A DNA stretch of 63,721 bases, from assembly GCA_014904845.1 (NCBI GenBank), contig MU119477.1, forward strand, positions 5,490 through 69,210. The letters are read 5' to 3'. The notes below the pieces were generated by a model, which saw nothing but the letters and a program-made list of their open reading frames with translations, ran no database searches and was not told the origin of the DNA. Below are positions 34,352 to 46,087 of the stretch, piece by piece (the first letter of the stretch is position 1; every line of letters begins with the position of its first letter). The position numbers and the translations under genes were made by a program. The DNA is from Acephala macrosclerotiorum (taxonomy: Eukaryota > Ascomycota > Leotiomycetes > Helotiales > Mollisiaceae).

Positions 34352-36175
34352 TTGGACATCCAGAATCTTAGACGAAAAGGCGCAAGACATTGATGGTGTA
34401 TTGTACATAAGAATTAAGGCATACTTCCAACAATCCCTGGGCCTGACATGGCTCTCCGAAACCTATTTCCGTACCTATCCTTTGGAGATACTCACAAACA
34501 TGAATACCGGTACGCTCTCGTTACGCTAATTCGATTGCAGCATTAGAACAAGTGTACTTCATTTTCGACTTTTGGGCACAAATCCTTTGCTATTACACAT
34601 GACAAGACCATAATGTCTTGCTGCTCAAAGGTCAGCCAATATCGAAGCATTACCCAGAGGCAGATATTCCAGCTGCTCAAAAGCTGTGCTGTTAAAGACA
34701 ACTAATCGAACACCCTACTTGTCTTTTGAATTTTGGTGATGGCTGGGCTTGCGACGAAAAGACTACCAGTGCTGAACTTCCACATGTTTCTATGATATTA
34801 TTCTTTACGAGATCTGCCTTTTGCAGAATTGAACGTGGACAGCCATCTTCTCTTATCGCTTGAAAAGCACCAAGTCAAAATCACTCCTTGCTGAATTACA
34901 GTAACAAATGGAAGCACATACAGGACTATCTTCGCTCTCACATTTCAAACTCAGACGGCCATTTTTATGCAAAGTAACGCCATTAAAACGGCTTTAGACT
35001 AGGATCTGACGGGAAACTACTCTCGAGGCTGCTTTCGAGGCTTTGAGGCGCTTCAAGCTCGCGCTTTTGTTTGCTAGAAAGATTGACGCGTAGACGCGTA
35101 CCCTTGGCTGGGATGATTAGAACCAAAGAGACACATACTTTCTTTTGACTCGCAGCTCTTCGCTACTCAGATCCTCTACCCTGCTTCCTTCTCAATAGCA
35201 GAGTTTGTTTAGACAAGAAGTATCCCCGAGAAACCTTGGGAGAATAGAAATAGTAATTCTTTGCGTCTTCGAACTGTGGCATCTTAAGATAATACTGCCT
35301 CACAAATCTTGTTGTCGTCGCTGAAGCCACGATATTCTCTATCAAATCGTCGAGTCGCGCTCAATGTCCACAGGTCCTTTGGAAATCTGTACCTCGCAAG
35401 CGAAACGTCGCTCGTTCGCTAAGCGGCCTTTACCCAAGCAACGAAGAAGCAGACTGCCTGAGTTGACCTTCGATAACACATAGCCGCACAAAAGGATTTG
35501 GTTATCCCCCTCGCTTTCGCTCCTCTAAGCTCTGACTGAGTAGGCGCTTGCCTTCGCATGCTTAAGTCGTTCTTCGTTTGGGTGGGATACTAAGAGTGAG
35601 TACAAAGTCCCTTGCCGCCAAAATTTCCAGCGTCCCCCTACAACCTCTTTCCGCCTTCTTCATATAGCGTTCTTCTCACTTTGATACAGCTAATGCTCGC
35701 TTGAGAACGGTAGATACTCGCCTCTGCCGCCTTGAATCGTTCGGTTCGTTCTTGAAAAGGACGCTAAGGGCATAAATACCCCTATCCTCTCCCTCTTCTC
35801 GCCAACTCCCCATCCTCTCCACACCTCTTTCCCTCTTTGATCTTGAACAACAGATCGACAATCTCTTCTTTACCCAAGCTCATTGCAGCTTGTTTCTTCT
35901 TCTACTTTGACTCTTCTATCAACGCCAATCAATTCTCGGATTGTCCTCACTCTTCGAGGACAATCGCAGATCGACTTCTCCCTTGTTGATACTCTCGATC
36001 TATCTGTTGCCTGGTTTGGCCCCTTGGCTCTCACCTTCAAGATAACCTTCTATGCCAGCTTGGTGAATTGACCTTCCCTCATCCTTCGATATCTTTCGTA
36101 ATCTCCATCACCATCACGCAATCTCCTACAGGTATTTCGTATATCACGGGTATTGAACTCAGTCCTGCGGAAGAG
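34352..36175. other. Intergenic, 1.8 kb, no supported gene
   Basis: I find no recognisable coding sequence. Only short frames exist. The last 300 bases (35,800-36,175) are rich in C/T and probably hold the promoter and leader, perhaps with a 5' intron ending at about 36,130 (tctcctacag), of the following small gene. Confidence 0.45.
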
Positions 36176-36541
36176 ATGCGGAAAAAGCTTGTTCTGGCCA
36201 AGAGAGCTCGAGAAGCAAAGAAAGAAACGAGAAAAGATATCAAGGGTTGTAGAGCTGCAGTGTTTCGTGCCAAACAAGGTTCCAAGACAGATCCCACTCA
36301 AGAAGCCCTGAGACAAGAGCTTATTCAATGCGAGGAACTCTATGACGCGCTCGAGACAAAGATCAAGGACGCCACCGACTCTCGAGAGCTGGCTCGGGTC
36401 AATTTTCAGAATGTCACTATGAAGTGGGAGAAGCTCGAAGCCGCTGTCGCTTTAGAGTCGGCGATAATATCAGGCAAGATCAGTCCGGGGGATATCGATG
36501 CGGAGGAAGGCGACGATGAGGACGATGAGGATGTATACTAG
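36176..36541 (+). CDS. Small coiled-coil protein with acidic tail
   Basis: An open frame of 121 codons starts at ATG 36,176 and ends at TAG 36,541. The first third is Lys/Arg/Ala-rich (KRAREAKKETRKDIK), the middle is a charged helix with heptad-like spacing (ALRQELIQCEELYDALETKI), and the end is strongly acidic (GDIDAEEGDDEDDEDVY). The frame stays open upstream to 36,068 without an ATG, so an upstream exon ending in LSPAEE is possible. Codon use looks real. I do not recognise a family. Similar lineage-specific helical proteins with acidic ends are common in fungi, and function cannot be inferred. Confidence 0.55.
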   Translation: MRKKLVLAKRAREAKKETRKDIKGCRAAVFRAKQGSKTDPTQEALRQELIQCEELYDALETKIKDATDSRELARVNFQNVTMKWEKLEAAVALESAIISGKISPGDIDAEEGDDEDDEDVY

Positions 36542-37055
36542 TTGCTCTGACTTGGCCCACCATACACGGTTGTTTTATTTCGTTTTCTTTTATTCGGGTT
36601 TGCTTTTTCATGCTGGCTTGCCTAGGCCTCTCCTCTGGTGTGGCTTGCGTAATGCTACGTTCTTCTGTCTCTAAGAGGTGGTTTCAGCCAGTCCCTCAGA
36701 TCTGAATCCGATTGTTCGCTAGTCTTTGCTCTTAAGGGACGCATACAATATCACAAATACGAAAATCACACCCTAAGTATCAAGTATGCACGTTTTCTTT
36801 TCGGCTTCATGGGATCCTCTGTCTAACGGAGGAACACGGGAATGGGCTTGAGGGAAAAAATTTCATCAATATGTACCTAAAATCCCTAAGCTAGAAAGTC
36901 CCTACAAATAAAACGAAATCAGGAGTCCTAAACTGTGTTGGCACCGCCTGGAAATTCCAACGGTGATGCTCTAGCTCTCTCTTCCTTGCCGCTTCACTCC
37001 TCACTCCACTCGCCATAGCAAGTCGCTACAAATTCTCTAAAACTGCTTCTCCTAT
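36542..37055. other. Intergenic, no gene seen
   Basis: This is the 3' flank of the coiled-coil gene and of the pseudogene that follows. A T-rich stretch lies near 36,570-36,610. Nothing else is recognised. Confidence 0.45.
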
Positions 37056-38109
37056 CTAGTCGTTCCTCCCTGTCTTCTTGTCCCGCGTCTTTCCCGGCTG
37101 CTCATCATGCCGCATTGCCGCTCTTGCTGCTTGCTGCTGAGTAAGACTATGTTCAGCAGCACCAATCAGTTTGCAGTCCGAGATACAGATAGGATGTTCG
37201 TCTGTTCCTCTAAGATTGGACGCAGGATACAGAAACTTGACGGTTGAGGCGGGAATAGAGCAGTGGATAGCTTGCAGGTTGTGCCTGTCAAAAAGGTTAG
37301 GTTGGCTGGCATGTTGAACCTATCAACTGCATTATTAAGGTCAGTTATGAACAATAACCACTGAGGGAGGAATACATACCTATACTATGATTAATATTCT
37401 GCGCCCCAAGTTTCGGCTTCTTATTAGAGCGAGCGGCATCATAATTCTACTCTGATTTGTTCGACTAATCTACATGCCCTACTGCATTTCCCCTATTCTT
37501 ATTGCAATACTGCGCCCTCAATACCGCAAGATACTTCTCCTTCTAGGCGGACGTACAATCGGTTCGGGAAAATTGTCACAGTCAGCGATCTGTCCTGGAA
37601 GAAGGATATTCTATCCGTTAAGTGAAATTTCTTCTTGGGTGACAAAATGTGCTCGGTCAAAGATTGCAGAGTAAGTGACCTGCAATTCCTATCTCATTGG
37701 AGATTTAGGGTCTGTGTTGCGGATTAAGGTGATTGGTCCTTCGGTATTCTCCTCCGGCGCCTTTCTTCCCGTCTCAAAGTCTGAAACATTGTTGTAGATC
37801 TTGAGGTAAGGAACATTGCGCGAAACAGGTTCAGGAGAGAAGATAAGGGGTGACCTAACGATCCTTCATCCCCTCTCGAGTGAGGACCTCTAGGTCTGTA
37901 AGGGCCACTGATTTGAGAGTACGAATACTTCGAGACGAGGTTTATTTGTTAGCGGTTAGAGGTTTATGCCTGTTAAGAGGATTGAGCATGTGGTCGTACT
38001 TCTTGGCGACATTGGTTATTTGTTGTTGGCCATGCGGATTTGCGACGTATGGTTGAGAGAATCCTGCGAAGAAGATGAGGGCTCCGATGACAAGCTTGAG
38101 TGAAACCAT
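37056..38109 (-). pseudogene. Putative secreted protein pseudogene
   Basis: Starting at ATG 38,109 the minus strand encodes a signal peptide (MVSLKLVIGALIFFAGFSQ) and then NPHGQQQITNVAKKYDHMLN before a TAA. Coding-quality pieces continue: NVPYLKIYNNVSDFETGRK, EENTEGPITLIRN and AHFVTQEEISLNG-stop-NILLPGQ, then a polar block near 37,400. After a plausible intron (GTATGT near 37,378, AG near 37,325) come STVKFLYPASNLRGTDEHPI, CISDCKLIGAAEHS and a Gln/Arg-rich tail ending at TAG 37,056. At least five in-frame stops, mostly TAG where Gln or Trp is expected, and one or more frameshifts show that it is broken. The family is unrecognised. The secretory start suggests a former extracellular protein. 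Confidence 0.6.
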
Positions 38110-39310
38110 TGTGGCGATCTTGATGTGTGGTGAGGAGAATGAAGGGGAAGAAATTCAATTGTGGGATTTTGGGCTTTTGTATATTGTGGGAGAGACGAAG
38201 CTAGGGCAAGGACGAGTATGATGTTTTGCTACCAAATATCTCTTACCGTGGTAGGGGCTGTGGTTATGAAGTTCCATTTCATCTTTACGACGCTTCATGT
38301 CTACTTGGATATAGACTTTCAGGTTGCAATCAAGAACTTTAAGAACTTCCGATGATTGCGAACAAACAAGCATCTAGGACGATTAAAATTTATTAATGTA
38401 CCATGAACAGCAAGGAAATAAAGAGCTGTACGAATAGGGATAAAGAAGGCATCGCGAGCTAGTGCAGAGCCTCCTCGTGAACTAAGCGTAGCTCCCGTTC
38501 TGCCGGCGCGATGACCTCGTCAGCACCCACCTAATGTCCACAACCTCCCAAGGCCAGGTAAAGGGACAAAATGACATTAGAATAAGGCTGACCGTGGCTT
38601 GAACACAAGCGAAATGCTGCGAGGGACACTGCATGCGCATACTCGTCTCTACGAACTTGGAGACGGGTCTTCATCTCTCGGTGCAAAAATTCTCTCTCCA
38701 ATAAAATCACCTGCAAGCCTATCAAAGTCACAAAATAACGAGCGAGAATGTCCATAGCTATCTAATTCCAAGAAACCATGACAATCCAAACGTTATTTAT
38801 CGATACCAATGCCGAAATTTTCCCCTCACACACACGCTAAACTCAAAGCAAGAAAACGATAAGAGAGACCGAGGAGCCCTTCCATGTCCCGAGTGTCTAA
38901 AATCCCAGTATCCCTACTTCGTCCCTTCCAGTCCCATTCCCGTAACGACATGATATGATGAGATGGTGACGACATGCTGTACAAAGTAAACAGAAGCAAA
39001 GTACGTATTGGCCGCTATATTTAAATGGCGGCGCGCGGAGGGTCAGCAGCCATGATGCTGGTGAACATGATGTCGATGTATTTTCGTGAGGGAGTTTGTT
39101 AATCTAAAATGTTTTGTTGAGAAATGTTGAGGCTGGCGAGCAGTCGAATAACTACAGAGAGAGAGAGTCGTCGTTGGAGTCTGCTTTTCCGGATGTTCAG
39201 CAGGCTTTCATGTATGTCCTCCTTGATGCCCATATGATCATAAGTCGCGTTCTGTCATTCTGGTCCAAAGTCCATACCTCAGGTCCAAGGAACTTCAAGC
39301 CCTCTTACCG
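38110..39310. other. Intergenic, 1.2 kb, no supported gene
   Basis: This holds the upstream region of the secreted-protein pseudogene and the 3' flank of the Zn2Cys6 gene. Short frames are not supported. I see no repeat or RNA gene. Confidence 0.5.
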
Positions 39311-41730
39311 TCAAAAAGAGCCATCACTCCATTGAAACGGCACATCCGTAAAATCATACAATTCCATATCCCCGACTTCGCCCATCTCATACTCCCCAAA
39401 CTCACTCGGCATCCCATCCTGGCTCATAAAACTCGTCATTAGATCAAAACTCTGCGGGCTCTCGTTCCTCGGATTATCCTGCGGACTATGTTTCATCGCA
39501 CTGTTAATCACTCCTTGGACTTGCTTCGCACAAGGCCAAGTCTGCGCTACCGCTGAAAGGCTATCTGTGATGAGTGCCAAAGGTTTGGCGATGGTGATTT
39601 CGGTCCAGGAGGAATTCTCGATATAGCGTTTCATTAATATACCGGAGGCGGCAGAAGCGAGGATGTGGACGAATGTGAAGGGGAGGTGGGAGAATTGGTA
39701 GTGTTTGGAGTAGATGCGGAGGAGCTTGATAATTGCTTCCAGGGATTCGTAGCAGGTCTTTACGTCTTGGCTGGTCGCGATTTTAGGGTCTTTGAACATG
39801 TTTCTCGGGGGCCTGTGGAGGATTATCATGGATGCGTGGTACAGCATGCTGTTGCTCATTAGTCTTGCTTCTGACGGGATTGTGGGGGCAGCATACTGCA
39901 GGTGGAGGACGAGAGACGGGATTGGTCCGACGGACCTAGATTGGCGTCAGCGAGATGCTTTGACAAATTTGTGCGACAGCAATACCATTGATTCCAATGA
40001 AGCTTCGCAGGTAGGTCAGCCGACCATTTGGTTAGCGCAACGTGGATATCCATAATCGAAGTCGCCAGAACAGTCTCTTCAGCATCAACATTGCGATTTT
40101 CGAACACTTCAGTGATCATTCGATGAAGTATTTTCGAAAGCTCTGCCTGCTGGATGAAAGCAGCGACAAGAGCCATTCCATCTTCGTAAGCCGTCTCTGA
40201 CGTACCTTTCTGGATGTAGGTATTGAGCAGAGCCTCCCACTCAGGAGGATACGGGATCCGAAGTGTAGCATGCACATCTGAGTGACCAGGGTAAAGAGCA
40301 GGTGGTCGACCAAAATACAGACTCAGCTGCTTATCGGCAATAAATGCAGCCCAATAGGTACGTCGAAGGATCTCTCTTTCGACCCTTGAATCATCAGAGC
40401 CGTTCCAGTTGTTTGGATCCAGATGAAGTCCCATCTCGTGAGCAAGACGGAATGCCATACCCGAGAATAGCCAGCCCTTCGAAGTCTTTCCGTGACCAAT
40501 CTCGCGATGACCTAGCAGGATCAAGGCTTGCAAAGTCGTCAGGTTGGGCGACTCTAGCGCCGATCCATAGAGCAATTGCTGTGCTCGGTTGAAGAAGATG
40601 TCGGATAATTCTCGCGGAGCGATCTCCTCACTGGCAAGAGCGCCAAGAGCACAAATGGCATAGAGGAGCAAGTCGGAATAATACGGTCCCGCACCAGCAT
40701 CGAAATCCCGCAAGAAATACTCACGATAAAGACACATCTACAGAGTATTAGCATAAGCTTATTGTTTGATGAAGTGGAGTGATAAATCAAGCTTCCAAAC
40801 AACCGCACAACTCTAGGACAATGATGGACCGAATGAAAAGGTAATACCCACGTGATACTGATATTGGTAATTGAAGAATGCCGCCATGAGATTGCGACAG
40901 AGAAGGCTTGAAGGAGCGAAGGCAGACATCGAATGGGAGTTGGCAATGACCTCCTCAGAAACCGGGTTCTCAACCTCCTCAAAAGTCTCTCCACTTGGCA
41001 TCTCAGAAGCGAGAGGTGGTCCCTGTTCATCTGAAGGATTAATCTGAAAAAAACTCGTTGCGCCATAGAACTCAGCAGCTTTGCCATCTTTGAGTCTCCT
41101 CAAGTGGCCTGCTCGCGACCTGATCGGAACCGAAGGAGCCTTGTTGCCATTTCCCTCGGCAGGAGCGGGAGCGGCACCTTCGGGCTGATGAATGTGACTA
41201 TGATTTGAGGTCTTGCTGAAATTCGCAAGCATCTCATCGCGCTGAGTGCTATCCACCGAGGCAAGTTTGGTGATGAATTGCTCGAGAGACGTGATGCGAC
41301 CCTTCAAAGCTTGGACATAGCCGCGAGGTGATGGCCTGTAAGGTTAACCGTGCATGAGCTTAAAATCTCGCAATAATAACAGCGGGAAAATAATGCCTGA
41401 GACGAGGAGATGCATCTTACCTCTGCTTCTCGCCCGACCCGATGAAAGTGCATTCGGACTTTGCTTTCTCGCACTTGGAGCATGGCTGGAGCCGGTCGCA
41501 TTTGATCTAGACAGATGGGATGTTAGATGTGAATCAGTACGACAAGACACAGCTGCTGTTGGAACCGAGAGCCGCCCCACTTGCCTTTCTCCTTCTGCAG
41601 CGCTCACAGCTTGAGATAAGCAGTTAGCACACCTTGTACAGCGATCGCAAGTGCATTCCCGTTTTGACACTTACGAGGTCTGGAAGGATCGCCGTTCCAT
41701 TTGCACGTCGGGCGGTGGATTGGAATTCAT
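39311..41730 (-). CDS. Zn2Cys6 transcription factor with fungal-specific TF domain
   Basis: Six exons (41,730-41,675; 41,609-41,585; 41,506-41,421; 41,335-40,852; 40,737-39,986; 39,935-39,311) join in phase to 675 residues. The binuclear zinc cluster is [20 protein letters not shown] plus a sixth Cys: Cys20, 23, 30, 36, 39 and 46, with CX2CX6CX5CX2CX6C spacing. A short linker and a coiled-coil-like stretch ([19 protein letters not shown]) follow, then the middle homology domain (about 200-450) with [37 protein letters not shown] and [20 protein letters not shown]. The C-terminus is acidic. Intron 2 begins with GC instead of GT. It is a nuclear DNA-binding activator or repressor with unknown targets. 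The frame is intact. Confidence 0.93.
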
Positions 41731-43523
41731 CTTGGCCGCTGTCCTTGACGTTCAATAGTCGCGCGAGTGGAGTTGAGGTCTAGAGTCTGGTGTAGAGCTG
41801 TGCGGTGCAGACAGAAGTGGGATGGTGATTGACGTCGGAGAGTCGTGTCAACTCCGACGAAGAAAAACCATGATGATGGCGAGAGTGCAGTGCAGACAAG
41901 ATCAGGCGCAATGCGTGGAGTGCTATGGAGACAATGGTGATTTGGAGATGGAGCGCGAGAGAGCTGCGCGAGGCGCGACGAGGGAATGATTGTGCAATGG
42001 GAAGAGGGAGATAAGAAGGGGCATATGATTTGATGCGTGAGCCTTGCACGGCTCAGAAGCACCAGGGCCTTCATCCCGAGTTAGAACCGGTCTATAGCCT
42101 GGAGATAAACGCCCTGCACGTGATTGGAGAGAGGACTCGGAATATTTCGTCCGCTTATTTATATCATATCATGTCGAGGCAAGCCATATACAGTGCGGCA
42201 GAATGTTACAGATTTCTGTGCAGCGTAGCCAATTGCACCTCCTCGCGGTAGTGATTGCGGCGAAGGCGTGATCGAGATACGAGCTCGGTATGGCCATGCT
42301 GACGGGGAATCCGCAACATCTTTTCGCTAGGATTTCTCGTTTGCATATAATTGAAAAGAGATATGAAACGTACTCTCGAGATAAATTCCATGTTCACCAT
42401 ATCGATTAGGCTAAATGTGGTACAATGGAGGGGTCGTGAGGCTGTCGACAAGTAAGCCGCAGGGCTCAAGATAGGCGATAGGAACTGTACCTGCCAAAGA
42501 ACAGAAGGCTGGAAGAATGAGTCACAGCGCTGCAAGTCCGCATGCACGTAATCGAAAAGAGATAATATGGCGTGAAAAGCATAGCCTTGCAGAAGCAAAT
42601 GTGTTGGGATGCATGACCTTGCAGTACATTATCAAAAGTATGTGCTTTAAACTCGATTGAGCTGCTACTTTTGGGCTGAGACCGAGGATATGGGGATTAT
42701 CCGATTTGAGCTAAGCTTTGCGAGTCTGGGTACATGACTTTTATGTGAACTTGAGAGACTATGATACTGGCGTATTGGCTATCTTTAGCAATGCTAGGGG
42801 AAGAATCTCCGCAAAACAGAAGACAACAGGTTGTGTGGTTAGAAAATAGCGATTCAAAAAGGTAAAAGCGAAAATGAACAAAGTGTTACCTGGATATCAG
42901 GTTATATATATATGATAAAAGTTGAAATGAGAAAGAGCGTTCTCAGATAATGTTAGCGGTAAGCCCCTTTGGTGAATGTGGTGATCTGATACCATAATGC
43001 TAGTGATGTTCATCGCAAAGATGTCCATTTAAAACTTTGAATTACTAGAGATATGCTTGAATCTCGGCCAACCGTGTGCAACAAACGCAGCTCAGTGATT
43101 ATGCGTGGGTATTGAGGAAATGCCATTCCTGGTAGTACATCCCATGTCCATTGTAACGCCATGCTTCCCTTCAGCCACCCACGCAATTATATATTTTCCT
43201 TCCATCTGCTACCAAGCAAGAAAAAGCAAAGCAAAGATGAACTACAAATCCCGCAAGTCAGACGATAGGTATGTTTCGGACTTGATGCGGGTAATGACGT
43301 ACAGGAAGAGAAACGCATTGCGAACGAACTCCAGCGCGATGATAGACAAGTTTAGCGACGCTTTGAGCAAGTAGCAGTCTTTGTGACCTATTTTTGAGAA
43401 TATCTTAATCGGATGTCTGATGGGTTATCGTAAATCAAGGAATTGGTAGCGGTGTTTTGGAATATCGTCCAGACCTCAAGGAAATCTCAGTACGTCGTGT
43501 ATATCTCGAGGGTTGGTTCTGGC
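41731..43523. other. Intergenic, 1.8 kb, probable promoter of the Zn2Cys6 gene
   Basis: No recognisable gene is present. Overlapping frames at 41,727-42,074 and 42,206-42,598 have low-information translations. A short TA repeat occurs at about 42,905-42,914. Much of the interval is probably the regulator's upstream region. Confidence 0.5.
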
Positions 43524-44992
43524 TCACAAGTAATCTCGCTCGAATTCAGCATCAAGATGAACCGGCACTCTCTCTTCCTCTGTACTTCGTTCTCTCTCCT
43601 TGCCCTGATTGGCCACCAATTGTAGCAGAAGTTTATTATTCTGCGACACAATCAGCTCGATTTTGTCGACCTTGTTCTCCAATGCTCGTAGTCGGGCATC
43701 ATTGCCCATGATTTCTCGCCAATCCTCCTTCGTTAGCTGTCCCTCGACCACCACCCTCCTTGGCGGTTCTGGTGGGTGTGCTAATGCGTATTGTTGCGCT
43801 TCCCATTGCTGTTGCTCAAGTTGGACCTGTAAGTCGCGCGTAAGAGCGCGTTCGTTCTGCCGTCTCCGCTTGTGTGGCCGATAACCATTCATGTCTTGCT
43901 CGCCGTTGGCCACTACCATCTGTCCATCTTGATGGTGTGGTGGAGGATTTTGGGAGTGTTGAGGGTGTTGTTGGTATTGTTGAGGGGGCTGTCCCATAGG
44001 CGCCATGGTTGGAGGTGGTGGTTGTGGTCCCGGATACTGAGATTGAGGAGGATTGGCAGCAGCGGCAGCAGCCTGGAGATTGGAGAATTAGCTATTGCCT
44101 TCTCCTACATTTTCAATGGCAATTGGGTAATAATGTCTGGAGTGGCTTGGGCGCCAAGTACATGATATCCAAACGAAATATCACCAAAAACCTTGGGACA
44201 TTGAGGTGTGAGCTCTTCACTTACTTCTGCAGCTATTGCTTGTCTCCGCGCCTCTTTTCTCTGTTCTTCCACCTTTCTCCTAGCATCCACCTGTCGCATT
44301 CTTTCCGCCTCAGCTTCTCCGTCCTCAGTCTTCAGAAACTCCATCCATTGGTCTAGCATGTCGTTTAACTCGCCTCCAGGCTTCTGTGGAATGACTCCAT
44401 TCTCCCAATCAGCAATTTGGCGGCGCCTTGTCTCTACCAATCTCCCAACCGTGGCGGACATTTGAGCTAGGACCTTGCCAGTATCTTTTTGGAAAGCAGT
44501 GTTCACGCCCGTCCAGAACTGTGCCTTGGTTCCTTCCTTGAAGTTTCCCCTTTGTTCATAACAATGTTTCAACATCAAAATATGATCGCGCTCATCAAGA
44601 TTCTGTCGCGGCTTTCTCGCGCTGCTCCCGGCGGAGGAGAGCACAGAACTTTCGCGCATCTCGCGCGCGGGGGTCATCAAAGACCTTGGAAGAGATGGGG
44701 GATTCATGCGGGATTCGGTAGTAGGTGTTGAGGTTGGCGTCTCGTGTTGTTGGCTGTTAACATTGTTCGAAGTCTGCTGCTGCTGTGTTGGAGAGGGCCG
44801 CGAATTCGCCGGTGTTGAAGGAGGCAGGATGGGAGCCGGCTGACGGTTGTTGTTGGTAGGCGCCATTGGGACCAATTTAAAGGTATGAAACGCAGAGGGC
44901 ATCGATTCATTCAGTCTCGCACTGAGGGGAATGATCGTGTTGGTCTGGAGACATCGGCTCGAGGCCATTTCGACTTGCTGTTCTGAGATCAT
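43524..44992 (-). CDS. Trihelix/Myb-like DNA-binding protein with Gln/Pro-rich linker
   Basis: Two exons (44,992-44,225 and 44,072-43,524) with an intron of 152 nt (GTAAGT...TCCAG) give up to 438 residues. Residues about 43-130 are Pro/Ser/Thr/Gln-rich. A helical domain follows (about 133-195: ERDHILMLKHCYEQRGNFKE, then FWTGVNTAFQKDTGKVLAQM, then VGRLVETRRRQIADWENG), which resembles fungal Myb/SANT- or trihelix-like DNA-binding domains. A charged coiled coil (EAERMRQVDARRKVEEQRKE) runs to the intron, then poly-Ala/Pro/Gln, a basic patch (RPHKRRRQNE) that could be a nuclear signal, and a second coiled coil near the end. The true start may be Met43 (MAPTNNNRQ). It is probably a nuclear regulator with unknown target. 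Confidence 0.75.
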
Positions 44993-46087
44993 GGATGCAG
45001 GGGCGCTAGCTGGATCAGGCTAGTCGAAACCTTATGAAGCCCCTGAGTATTGCTGAAAAAGGAGGCTGATACCTGCACAATTCACTTCCAACGTCCATTC
45101 ATTGTGGCCAAAAGGTGCCCGATCCTTTAGTCTGCATATCGTCCATCTCTGGTGTTCACCGCCCGCCATTGACGTTATTTCTCACTTCCTTTTGCACACC
45201 CAGAGACTATTTCCTAGTCCAACTGAGGGTCTCGAGAGGGTGACCAAGTGCAAGCCTATCTCTCTACATAAAACGTTCATATCTATGTCCAATGACTCCC
45301 AAATTCCAACTGTACACAATGTATCTCCTTCCCTCGTTCCTATTACGTTTCGTCTTATGGCCTAGGTCCTGATCACGGCCCTTCCTATGGGACTTATGCG
45401 TATTAAAATTAAACCAAGACAACGACATCATTTCCCAAACAGATTTTAAGTTTCCGGGTCACTCTGGGTCACACGAGCATTTCCGTCCACAAGGCTGGCC
45501 TCTGCTTATAAGAATGGGAGGTACTTGTCTACTTCAAAATGTATACTTCACCGATCTCAACGTTCTCTACAAATTCAAAAGTATCTGCAAGGATCAGCCC
45601 AGACGCCCAGAAATCGGCAGCGGATGTCCGTGTATGAACCATCTTCCTCTGCAGCCCATATGCAAGGCTGATAAGATAGCAGGGCTACCTCTAGTCCACT
45701 TCAAGACCTTCTTCACGTTGCTCAAGGGGTTACAGAAATATCAGCCTGACTCGGTACTTTGAGCTGTCCTCAAGATTCACTTTCGAATTGGGTGCACCAA
45801 TTAGTCCTTCTTGTGTCTTAATCGCATTCATTCTTCTTCGAACCTGCCACCGATCCATCACTACAATCCCACCTTCGCTCCTTCCTTCAAATACCACACC
45901 TGCACCCACCTCACTATTCCATTCAGTCCTCCAAAGCAGTCAACGCCTCCAATTCCTTAACAGGACTTGCCTCCCACTTTTCACTCCCACATTCGCTTCT
46001 CAGAACAAGAACATTCAACGCCTCGGAACAGCCAATACGTCAGTCAGAACAATCAACCAGGACAGTCAACATATCATAATATTCACA
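44993..46087. other. Intergenic, 1.1 kb, no gene seen
   Basis: This is the probable promoter of the two divergent neighbours. The frame of the D-glutamate cyclase-like gene stays open upstream to 45,788 without an ATG, and that extension is C/T- and A/C-rich leader sequence. Nothing else is recognised. Confidence 0.5.

Noticed and set aside
34038..34529. 163-codon frame as an independent gene
   Set aside because: It contains exon 3 of the NDUFA8 gene plus unspliced intron; the four CX9C motifs and conserved tail require the spliced model.
45788..46087. N-terminal extension of the D-glutamate cyclase-like gene
   Set aside because: The frame is open but has no ATG before 46,088 and reads as leader sequence of skewed composition.
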